This document shows, one piece after another, positions 8,766-16,249 of a stretch of 38,271 nucleotides of DNA; within the stretch, counting starts at the first letter, position 1; each line of letters starts with the position of its first letter. Origin of the DNA: Bacillus andreraoultii (GTDB lineage Bacteria; Bacillota; Bacilli; Bacillales; Caldibacillaceae). Below the pieces are notes generated by a model. That model was given only the letters and a program-made list of their open reading frames with translations. It had not been told where the DNA came from and did no database searches. The stretch spans positions 405,474-443,744 of the forward strand of contig NZ_LN868935.1 in NCBI RefSeq assembly GCF_001244735.1, in the 5' to 3' direction. The position numbers and the translations under genes are program-made.

Positions 8766-8782
8766 TTTTGTGAATAAGAGAT

Positions 8783-8983
8783 TTAATTATTCTCTCGTTG
8801 TTGACCGATTTCGCCTTGATTAACGAATATATTTGCTTCTTCTAAATTTTTATGTTCATTTACAGAATTGCCTGGATCGTTATGTTGCTTTTGATAAGGA
8901 TGGCGCGTATTCATTTCTGTATTTACCGAATAAGTCTCTTCACTTGGTGCATTTGACAATACATCATTTGTTTTCTTCATCAT
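8783..8983 (-). CDS. Small hydrophilic protein of unknown function
   Basis: A 66-residue very polar protein rich in Asn, Glu and Gln, with no cysteine and no hydrophobic segment; it is probably soluble and largely unstructured. It is likely real: an AAAGGGGG ribosome-binding site lies 5 nt before the first of two ATGs, and a good terminator follows the stop. I do not recognise a family. The composition would suit a small spore or stress-associated protein, but no small acid-soluble spore protein motif is visible, so that is only a guess. It is divergent from the SPFH gene at 9136. Confidence 0.65.
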   Translation of the reverse strand: MMKKTNDVLSNAPSEETYSVNTEMNTRHPYQKQHNDPGNSVNEHKNLEEANIFVNQGEIGQQRENN

Positions 8984-9087
8984 CTCTACCCCCTTTCATT
9001 TTCCGACGCATCTTTACTATTCCCGTAACAAATAATGATTAGTCATTCCCTTTTATAGTAGTCCGACTATTGCTTATTTTATATACA

Positions 9088-9099
9088 TATGATATCATA
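9088..9099. promoter_or_regulatory. 12-bp palindrome and -10 box before the SPFH-RHH pair
   Basis: TATGATATCATA is a perfect 12-bp palindrome lying 5 bp before a TATAAT (9104-9109) upstream of the SPFH gene. A palindrome at the promoter could be an operator, perhaps for the ribbon-helix-helix protein encoded in the same operon. The role is inferred only from position. Confidence 0.3.
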
Positions 9100-9135
9100 A
9101 TAGTATAATTACAATATTAAAAAGGAGGCACTTTT

Positions 9136-9978
9136 ATGATTGAAAAGAAAGCTTTTACAATAAATGGATTCGTAGGGATTTTATTACTCATTTTCCTCGT
9201 CGGTGCAGCGATATTTTCCGCTCTTCATATGTATTATCTATCGACTGGCCTATTCGCTCTAGCTGGACTATTCATATTTACGGGAATTACAATCGTACAA
9301 CCAAACCAAGCAAAGGTAATTACGTTTTTCGGAAAATATATGGGAACAATACGTGAGAGCGGGCTTTACTTAACAATCCCATTAACATCAAGAAAAACGG
9401 TTTCGTTACGGGTACGCAATTTTAATAGTAAAAAACTAAAAGTAAATGACGTGGAAGGAAATCCGATTGAAATTGCTGCGGTTGTTGTTTTTAAAGTCGT
9501 TGATTCTGCAAAAGCAGTGTTTGAAGTAGATAATTATGAGGAGTTTGTCGAAATTCAAAGTGAGACAGCCATTCGTCATGTTGCTGGCAAATATCCTTAT
9601 GATACGTTTACAGATGAAGAGGTTACTTTACGAGGTGATTCTGATACAGTTTCAGAGGAGTTGGCAAGAAATATTCAAGAACGGTTAGCTGTTTCTGGTG
9701 TAGAAGTGTTGGAAGCAAGACTTACCCACTTAGCTTACTCAACAGAAATTGCCAGTGCGATGCTTCAACGCCAACAAGCGTCTGCGATTCTCTCTGCACG
9801 GCAAAAGATTGTTGAAGGGGCAGTATCCATGGCACAAATGGCTGTAGAACAATTACAAGAAAACGGTACTTTAGATCTTGATGAAGAACGAAAGGTAAAT
9901 ATGGTCAATAATATTATGGTTGCCATCATATCCGACCGCGGAACACAACCTGTTGTTAACGTAGGAAGTTTGTATTAG
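9136..9978 (+). CDS. SPFH/Band 7 (stomatin-like) membrane protein
   Basis: A 280-residue protein with two hydrophobic segments at the N-terminus (about 10-32 and 36-56) followed by an SPFH/Band 7 domain (about 57-235), including VQPNQAKVITFFGKYMGTIR and a late helix LQRQQASAILSARQKIVEGA. It lacks the long flotillin coiled coil, so it is stomatin-like and distinct from FloT. Such proteins oligomerise at the membrane and organise microdomains. AAGGAGG is 9 nt before the ATG. A 54-residue ribbon-helix-helix protein gene starts 12 bp after its stop, so the two are probably one operon. Specific function unknown. Confidence 0.88.
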   Translation: MIEKKAFTINGFVGILLLIFLVGAAIFSALHMYYLSTGLFALAGLFIFTGITIVQPNQAKVITFFGKYMGTIRESGLYLTIPLTSRKTVSLRVRNFNSKKLKVNDVEGNPIEIAAVVVFKVVDSAKAVFEVDNYEEFVEIQSETAIRHVAGKYPYDTFTDEEVTLRGDSDTVSEELARNIQERLAVSGVEVLEARLTHLAYSTEIASAMLQRQQASAILSARQKIVEGAVSMAQMAVEQLQENGTLDLDEERKVNMVNNIMVAIISDRGTQPVVNVGSLY

Positions 9979-9990
9979 TGGTGAATAATA

Positions 9991-10155
9991 ATGGCGAAAA
10001 AGAAAAATTTTCCGCTTCGAATTGATCCAGAATTATATGCGATTATTGAACGTTGGGCACAGGATGAGTTCCGTAGTGTCAACAGTCATATTGAATACCT
10101 TTTACGTGAAGCTGCTAAAAAGAATGGACGCTTAAAAAGGAAATCCGATAATTAA
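9991..10155 (+). CDS. Small Arc-type ribbon-helix-helix protein
   Basis: A 54-residue basic protein. The strand [17 protein letters not shown] followed by helices with [17 protein letters not shown] matches the ribbon-helix-helix (Arc/MetJ) fold used by small dimeric DNA-binding regulators and antitoxins. It begins 12 bp after the SPFH gene and no toxin-like gene follows, so this is not an evident toxin-antitoxin pair. It may autoregulate the operon via the palindrome at 9088, but that is inference. The upstream site is weak (GGTGA), suggesting translation partly coupled to the SPFH gene. Confidence 0.8.
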   Translation: MAKKKNFPLRIDPELYAIIERWAQDEFRSVNSHIEYLLREAAKKNGRLKRKSDN

Positions 10156-10158
10156 ATC

Positions 10159-10202
10159 GAAGGACTGCCGGATAAGCGAATCCTTTTTCCGTACAGTCCT
10201 TC
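10159..10202. terminator. Shared terminator between convergent genes
   Basis: GAAGGACTG pairs with CAGTCCTTC, with an inner CGGA/TCCG stem. It lies in the 48-bp gap between the RHH gene (plus) and the histidine kinase (minus) and can serve both; T-runs on either side are weak. Confidence 0.6.
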
Positions 10203-10203
10203 A

Positions 10204-11979
10204 TTACGATTCAAGTGGTAAGTAGACGGACATCGTCGTTCCTTTTCCGACCTCACTAGTAATCTTTAATTGTCCATTATAATTTTCGATAATACTTGAG
10301 GTCATTAACATGCCTAGGCCTGTCCCTTTTCGCTTCGTTGTAAAAAACGGCTCACCAATATGTTTTATTTGCTCTTCTGTCATGCCCATTCCTTCATCAC
10401 GAATTGACACTTCAATATGATTACCTGTTCTTTTTATATTTACAAAAATCGTCCCTGTTTTACCGGTCATTGCCTCGATTCCATTTTTAATTAAATTGAT
10501 GAAAACTTGTTTTAACTGTTGACCGTCACACATTAATTTTGGTACATGTTCCTCTTTGATTAATGTTATTTCTATACCAGCCAATAACGCTTGGGTGTTC
10601 ATTAATTTTATGACATCAGTTACTAGATGAACAATATCTTCCTCTTGTGTCTTTTTCGCTTGCGGCTTTGCTAAAACGAGTAGTTCGTTCGTTATCGAGT
10701 TAATTCGCATTAATTCATCTGACATAATTTTTATATAATCATCTTTAACTCCGTAACTATGTTCAATTAATTGCAAAAATCCCATTAATGATGTTAGTGG
10801 ATTGCGAATTTCATGGACAATCGATGCAGCTAATTGACCTACTGCCGATAGTTTTTCTGATTGAATGAGTAATTCTTCCGTTTTCTTTGCTTCTGTTACA
10901 TCTTTAATGATTAAATAAAATCCTTCTAATACTTCTTCAATATAGATTGGTACGACCGTTAATACTGTATGTAACAATTGACCATCCTTATTCAACATTT
11001 TTATATTAAAAGAATCAACAGTACCTTCACCATCTAAAATGTTTTGGATGCAATCCGTTAAAATTGGAATATCATCTGGGTGAAATAATTGCTCCATATG
11101 TAAAAGAAGAAATTCATCTCTTGAATAACCACTCATTGCTTCTAATGCAGGGTTAACACCAATTAATTTTCCATTTAAGTCAAAAGAACAAATTCCTTCA
11201 GGGTTATGATATTTTAATGATCGATATTTCTGTTCACTACGTCTTAGATTCCACTCTAATTCTTTTATTTTCGTAACATCTCTAATAATCACGAAGACGC
11301 CAACAATTTCATCCAAAACCACAACAGGAAAACATGTAATATCACAATGAATAATGGCCCCATTCCGATGTTTCAAGTCGAGACTCATTGTTTGTGTCTC
11401 ACCACTAATCACTTTATTAAAAACAGATTTTAAATAGAGAGGATCAATTTCATCTACTAACACACCTTCGAAAAACTTTTTATCAAGAAAATATCCGATA
11501 TGATAACCTGTGATCCTTTCCATTCCTCGATTTGCACTTGTAATATTACCTTCTACATCTACTAGTAAGATTCCATCGTGATTTTGTGCAAATAATTGTT
11601 CATAATGAGCATCGTTTTGTTTTTGTTTTATTTTTATTTCTGTCACATCGTGAAAAAAGACAGAAATCCCCTCAGTGAGAGGATAAGCTCGAGCGTGAAA
11701 CCAACGATTTAATGGTTCTGGATAAAATTCATCAAACTCAATTGGGATTTTCTTATCCATAACTTTCCTGTAGTTCTTATAGAAATTATTATGTATAGCT
11801 GCAGGAAACTCATCCCACAGACATTTTCCAATTAATTCACTCGAGTCCTTCCTCCCAATCATTTCAGCCCCTTTCGTATTTATGTATTTAAAAATCCAGT
11901 TGCTATCAAGAACAAAAAAGGCGTCTGTAATTTGTCCGATAATTTCTTCAAAGTTTAAGTTAGATTGATTTGCTTCCAA
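10204..11979 (-). CDS. PAS-domain sensor histidine kinase (KinA-like, orphan)
   Basis: A cytosolic histidine kinase of 591 residues. There are three PAS domains (about 8-115, 122-238, 248-365), then a HisKA dimerisation domain with the H-box ASIVHEIRNPL (phospho-acceptor His389), and a HATPase domain with N-box INLIKNG (494-500), G1 DEGMG (528-532), F-box FFTTK and G2 GTGLG (552-556). No membrane helix is present. Three PAS domains, soluble form and no adjacent response regulator match the sporulation phosphorelay kinases of Bacillus (KinA-type), which feed Spo0F; the assignment to that pathway is inference. The start is TTG at 11979 with GGGGGG 6 nt upstream. Confidence 0.88.
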   Translation of the reverse strand: MEANQSNLNFEEIIGQITDAFFVLDSNWIFKYINTKGAEMIGRKDSSELIGKCLWDEFPAAIHNNFYKNYRKVMDKKIPIEFDEFYPEPLNRWFHARAYPLTEGISVFFHDVTEIKIKQKQNDAHYEQLFAQNHDGILLVDVEGNITSANRGMERITGYHIGYFLDKKFFEGVLVDEIDPLYLKSVFNKVISGETQTMSLDLKHRNGAIIHCDITCFPVVVLDEIVGVFVIIRDVTKIKELEWNLRRSEQKYRSLKYHNPEGICSFDLNGKLIGVNPALEAMSGYSRDEFLLLHMEQLFHPDDIPILTDCIQNILDGEGTVDSFNIKMLNKDGQLLHTVLTVVPIYIEEVLEGFYLIIKDVTEAKKTEELLIQSEKLSAVGQLAASIVHEIRNPLTSLMGFLQLIEHSYGVKDDYIKIMSDELMRINSITNELLVLAKPQAKKTQEEDIVHLVTDVIKLMNTQALLAGIEITLIKEEHVPKLMCDGQQLKQVFINLIKNGIEAMTGKTGTIFVNIKRTGNHIEVSIRDEGMGMTEEQIKHIGEPFFTTKRKGTGLGMLMTSSIIENYNGQLKITSEVGKGTTMSVYLPLES

Positions 11980-12734
11980 ACAAGTCCCCCCATCCGATGC
12001 CTAGACCTTTCAAAATATGTACAAATCACCCTAGTTTACTATGAATTCATATATATAGCATATCATGCTTATTTATAATTTACAAAATCTTCCCTTTTTA
12101 TAGTATTAAGCTAACGTTAAAATATTGTAACAATTGTGTTAAGGTTTGGAGTATTCATCCACATCTTTATCAGAACATCTAGCAGTTCGTACCAAAAAGA
12201 CCCTCCAAGCTCTTTTCACCCCAGATATGGTACCGACTTTCCTAAACAAATGACTCAATTTCATAAAAGCTTTTTATAAAAATCCATCTACCCAGAAATG
12301 GAAAATTGATTATTTAATTTGGGATATCTATGTTTTTGAAAAAAGTGGCCATCACAAACTAGACCCTACTCTATTTAATTTTTTTAAAGGGGCAATCGTA
12401 TGAAGATATTATATTTTTGTCGCAAGTTTATGCAGCATGGCGGACGAATAACGTATTATTCGATCACAGGCTAATTTTGAAGAATTATAAATAAGTGTAA
12501 CAAGATCAAAATGAACTTTTGCACGTTGGCTCTAAGCGTTAGAATTATGAAATTGATTCAAATAATAAAATATTGTTTTTTTGCAACCTCAAAACAGAAA
12601 ACCACCCTCTTTAAGGACAAACCATCTTGTATCTGAATAAAGTAAATAAAATGTCACTAAAATCTTATACCTTTTTTCTTGATAACGGGTTAAAATTAAC
12701 TTTACACGACAACATACAGCAAAGAGGGATAAGA
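11980..12734. other. Long AT-rich gap with a short gene-start remnant
   Basis: No intact gene. At 12400-12474 an AAAGGGG ribosome-binding site precedes an ATG frame of 24 codons (MKILYFCRKFMQ...), which resembles the first residues of a glycosyltransferase but stops early; it is either a tiny ORF or a decayed gene start. The part from 12627 could extend the MATE frame upstream via TTG at 12627, but it has no ribosome-binding site. Confidence 0.35.
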
Positions 12735-14090
12735 TTGACAGAAACAAAAAATAAATATCAAGAGCAATCACTTTTTAGCATTACATGGCCATTGTTTATT
12801 GAAATTACATTGCATATGAGTATCGGGATTATAGCAACATTGATTTTGAGCCATTACTCCGACCAAGCAGTTGCTGGAGTTGGTGTTGCAAACCAAATTT
12901 TAAATATTGCTATTTTAGTATTTAATATTACATCCATTGGTGCAACCATTTTAATTGGTCAAAGTCTCGGTGCTAGTCAATTCGACAAAGCACGACGATT
13001 ATCCCGCTCAGCCTTTGGGTTTAATTTTTGGATTGGAATTGTCATTACAGTTGCTATCGTTTTATTTGGCGATTTTTTCCTTAGCTTTTATGGACTCGCT
13101 GAAGATGTTTTTCCTTTCGCTTCCATTTTTGTGAAAATTACAGGGATTTCACTTTTTCTCGAGGCAGTGTCTCTTGCTCTAAGTGCCGTTTTACGTAGTC
13201 ACGGCTACACGAAAGATGCCATGATTGTCACGGTCATTATGAATATGATTAGTATTACCGGGAACATCATCTCCGTAACAGGAATTTTCGGACTACCGAT
13301 TACAGGAGTTGTTGGTGTGGCCTGGTCGATCGTTATTGCAAGAGTTTTTGTTATTATCGCCTTTATTTATTTAGTAAATAAACGACTCACTTTACGACTT
13401 TATGTAAAAGACTTAATCCATTTTAATAGAAATGATATACGTGAACTATTAGCCATCGGACTTCCATCAGCAGGAGAAAACTTATCTTATCAATTTTCTC
13501 AAGTAGTTATTACTGGATTTGTAGCGGTTTTAGGGTCCGGTGCTTTAGCGGCAAGAATTTATATTTTGAATATATCCATGCTTTGTTATTTATTCACATT
13601 AGCCATTGCTCAAGGAACACAGCTACTTGTAGCCCGATATATCGGGGGAAAACAATACAATCGAGCCATGCATCGTGGAATCAAAACATTAAAAATTTCT
13701 ATGCTCGTGTCTCTTTTAACATCACTTGTCATTGCTTTTATCGGAAAACCACTGTTAGAGCTATTTACAAATGACCCTGAAATTATAGCGATTGGGTTAC
13801 CAGTACTTTGGGCCATTGTCTTTATTGAACCTGGGCGAGCAATGAATATTGTTTTAATGGGTTCTTTAAAAGCTGCAGGGGACGTGAAATTTCCTGTCAT
13901 TATTGGTGTCATCTCCATGTGGGGAGTTGCTGTTCTCTTTAGCTATATGTTAGGTATTGTCTTTGGTTTAGGATTACTTGGGGTTTGGATTGCTCAAGGT
14001 ATGGATGAATGGGTACGCGGAATATTCGCCTATAAACGTTGGTTAACAAAACCATGGACTCGCAATGAAATACTTATGAAAAATGCTTAA
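12735..14090 (+). CDS. MATE family multidrug/metabolite efflux transporter
   Basis: A 451-residue membrane protein with about twelve helices in two MatE halves, expected to export drugs or metabolites in exchange for Na+ or H+. The N-half contains ITWPLFIEITLHMSIG and AVAGVGVANQI; the second half repeats the pattern with LAIGLPSAGENLSYQFSQ. The chosen start is TTG at 12735, preceded by AGAGGGA at about 5 nt; a longer open frame from 12627 adds 36 mostly polar residues that are not typical of MATE proteins and has no ribosome-binding site. It ends 10 bp before a small inverted-repeat element that may terminate its transcript. Substrate unknown. Confidence 0.88.
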   Translation: MTETKNKYQEQSLFSITWPLFIEITLHMSIGIIATLILSHYSDQAVAGVGVANQILNIAILVFNITSIGATILIGQSLGASQFDKARRLSRSAFGFNFWIGIVITVAIVLFGDFFLSFYGLAEDVFPFASIFVKITGISLFLEAVSLALSAVLRSHGYTKDAMIVTVIMNMISITGNIISVTGIFGLPITGVVGVAWSIVIARVFVIIAFIYLVNKRLTLRLYVKDLIHFNRNDIRELLAIGLPSAGENLSYQFSQVVITGFVAVLGSGALAARIYILNISMLCYLFTLAIAQGTQLLVARYIGGKQYNRAMHRGIKTLKISMLVSLLTSLVIAFIGKPLLELFTNDPEIIAIGLPVLWAIVFIEPGRAMNIVLMGSLKAAGDVKFPVIIGVISMWGVAVLFSYMLGIVFGLGLLGVWIAQGMDEWVRGIFAYKRWLTKPWTRNEILMKNA

Positions 14091-14100
14091 ATCTCCAAGG

Positions 14101-14324
14101 GGGGCTGTCCAAAATGGGGATATCCAAAAAATGTAATCATCCAGAATGTTGATATATCAAGAGTTCTCTTGATAAGAAAGAGAGTTTTTCGTCTTTGATG
14201 TAGCTGTTTGAGCCTTCCTTGTGTGCTTAAGCGTAAAAGGAAAGGAAAAATTAAAATTTTGTACTTTTCTACTAACCATGAATAGGGGCCACCGGAGATC
14301 AAATACGACTTTCTGGACAGCCCC
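14101..14324. mobile_element. MITE-like element, 224-bp copy
   Basis: The ends are perfect inverted repeats GGGGCTGTCC / GGACAGCCCC. The left end continues AAAATGGGGATATCCA and the right end reads ATCAAATACGACTTTCT before the terminal repeat. Both ends match the 111-bp copy at 27973-28083 (opposite orientation), with the internal GAATGTTGATATA also shared. The right end is followed by G and six T, so on the plus strand it can end transcription from the MATE gene. No transposase is encoded; a 71-codon minus-strand frame across it is not a gene. The ends resemble those of IS1182-like elements (from memory). Confidence 0.7.
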
Positions 14325-14411
14325 GTTTTTTATGTTATTTTGGAAGTTCTTTTATTGATATCAGACTGTCCTTCTACATACCCTTCGTTTCAGCGCATCT
14401 TCTTTTTTTAA

Positions 14412-14439
14412 TAGACAGAACTTTTATATCTGGTAAAAT
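14412..14439 (+). promoter_or_regulatory. Candidate sigma-A promoter of the diguanylate cyclase
   Basis: TAGACA (14412-14417), 16-bp spacer, TAAAAT (14434-14439), about 60 bp before the ATG of the GGDEF gene. Confidence 0.5.
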
Positions 14440-14501
14440 GGGTATAGGAAAATATTACTAGTTAATTAGTCTTGCTAACTTTAAATTAAGGGTGAAGTGA
14501 C

Positions 14502-16073
14502 ATGAAAAAATTTAAAAGGAATTCCCTTAAGCGATTTCTAATCATTTATATTCCTATACATATCCTTATTTACTATGTCGTTTTAAATTTTTATCACAAT
14601 CCTGTTGCACAAATATTTGCTGGCATTTTGTCCTTAATGGGACCACTTATATCAGCTAGTCTACTTTATCTCCTAATTAGACGGATGAATGAAGGAGAGC
14701 GTTTATTTTGGAGACTCATACTTTTTGGGATGGTATCGTATATTTTGGCAGAACTTTTTTTAGACTTTTTTATACTTAAAACGAACACTGAACCAACATT
14801 TCCATATATTTCAGATTACCTTTTCTTATTACAGCCAATGATCTTCTTAACTGCTTTCATTTTTCTTGTCGCCCATGATTTACGTAAAACAAAAATGGCT
14901 ATTACCATTGTCGATATATTAATAATCGTTATCGTCATTACTTCGTTTAGTTGGTATTTATTAATCGGTCCTATTTTTCAAGGTAGGGATGCCTCGATTC
15001 GAGAACTGATCGTTTTAGTATCCTATCCACTTCTTGACTTACTCATATTATTTGGTATCGTACATGCTCGTTTTTTTATTAAACAAAATACATCAACAAA
15101 AATGGCGTTAAACATTTTTCTTTTCAGTATGACCATTTCCTTTATTTGTGATTCAGTCTATCTTTATGCAGTAGCAAACGGAACGTATGTAACTGGTAAT
15201 ATATATGACCCTTTATGGACGATGTCTATGTTTTATATTGGTCTTACTACTTTATACGTAGATCGTCAAGCAAAAACCGAATCGTCATTGTTAAGAAAAA
15301 AGGATTTTACCCAATCTCACTTTTTACCTATTGTTTGTATTGTACTCTTAACAATTGTATATGGCATTTATGATTCAGGAATCGATGAGTTATTTATTGG
15401 GTTAGTACTTAGCTTTTTCCTACTTTTTTCTCGCCAATTTATTATGTTGAAAGAAAACAAACAATTGAACGGCTTACTTCAACATGCGAAACAGCAATTA
15501 GAAGAGAAAAATCAACAACTTGAAGAAACAATATTAGAACTGGAACGCCTGAATGAGATTCGCTCCATTGAGGCACGGACAGATTTTTTGACAGGTATAT
15601 ATAACCGGAGATACATCGATAGTGTCGTCCATACATTAATTAAAGAAGCGAATGCGGAAAATCAACCCTTTTCATTATTACTAATTGATATTGATTATTT
15701 TAAGTCGGTGAACGATCGTTTTGGTCATGATGTAGGTGACAGAGTTATTCAGAAAGCTGCACAGATTTTTCGTGAATCTATTCGAACATCGGACCTACTT
15801 GGAAGATTTGGTGGGGAGGAGTTTATCATCCTATTGCCTCATTCCAATTTACAAGCAGGCATTCGGCTAGCCAAACGAATTCAAAAGAAAGTTCAAGATT
15901 ATACAATCAATATCGATCATACGTCTATTCATATAACTGTTAGTATCGGTGTAACTGTATGGGAGCCAAACGATCAATTTAACACCCTTTACAAGCGGGT
16001 AGATGAAGCACTTTATGAAGCGAAAAAGAAGAGAAACACAGTTGTTATAAAAACAAAGCAACAATCATTTTAA
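14502..16073 (+). CDS. Membrane-bound diguanylate cyclase (GGDEF)
   Basis: It makes the second messenger c-di-GMP from two GTP. Of 523 residues, 1-315 form a membrane sensor of about nine to ten helices, 318-355 a coiled coil rich in Gln/Glu/Leu, and 356-520 a GGDEF domain. The domain is complete: DFLTGIYNRR at its start, DIDYFKSVND, the active site GGEEF (437-441), and an inhibitory I-site RTSD (428-431) exactly five residues before it, so product feedback is expected. AAGGGTGAAGTG precedes the ATG. The next gene encodes an EAL-domain protein on the same strand, suggesting opposed control of one c-di-GMP pool. The input signal is unknown. Confidence 0.9.
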   Translation: MKKFKRNSLKRFLIIYIPIHILIYYVVLNFYHNPVAQIFAGILSLMGPLISASLLYLLIRRMNEGERLFWRLILFGMVSYILAELFLDFFILKTNTEPTFPYISDYLFLLQPMIFLTAFIFLVAHDLRKTKMAITIVDILIIVIVITSFSWYLLIGPIFQGRDASIRELIVLVSYPLLDLLILFGIVHARFFIKQNTSTKMALNIFLFSMTISFICDSVYLYAVANGTYVTGNIYDPLWTMSMFYIGLTTLYVDRQAKTESSLLRKKDFTQSHFLPIVCIVLLTIVYGIYDSGIDELFIGLVLSFFLLFSRQFIMLKENKQLNGLLQHAKQQLEEKNQQLEETILELERLNEIRSIEARTDFLTGIYNRRYIDSVVHTLIKEANAENQPFSLLLIDIDYFKSVNDRFGHDVGDRVIQKAAQIFRESIRTSDLLGRFGGEEFIILLPHSNLQAGIRLAKRIQKKVQDYTINIDHTSIHITVSIGVTVWEPNDQFNTLYKRVDEALYEAKKKRNTVVIKTKQQSF

Positions 16074-16156
16074 ATGGAATTTCAATAAACCATCGGGAAA
16101 GATTTCTCAAGGTTATACACATTCGTCATACTATGAATAGAATGAAAACCGTTTTT

Positions 16157-16185
16157 TCGACAAATATGTAATTTTCTTGTATCTT
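16157..16185 (+). promoter_or_regulatory. Candidate sigma-A promoter of the GGDEF-EAL gene
   Basis: TCGACA (16157-16162), 17-bp spacer, TATCTT (16180-16185), 64 bp before the chosen ATG. If used, the EAL gene has its own promoter separate from the upstream cyclase gene. Confidence 0.45.
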
Positions 16186-16249
16186 AATAGTATCAGAGAA
16201 TCATTTTCCTAGATTTATTCCAAAATTCATGTCTAAAGGCGGTCAAATC

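Noticed and set aside
9991-10155. RHH gene as an antitoxin of a toxin-antitoxin pair
   Set aside because: No toxin-sized ORF lies next to it; the upstream gene is an SPFH membrane protein and the downstream one a convergent kinase.
12627-12734. N-terminal extension of the MATE protein from TTG 12627
   Set aside because: No ribosome-binding site, non-family residues; AGAGGGA clearly places the start at TTG 12735.
14087-14302. 71-codon minus-strand open frame downstream of the MATE gene
   Set aside because: It lies across the MITE-like element, overlaps the MATE stop, and has no good ribosome-binding site; it is chance coding within a repeat.
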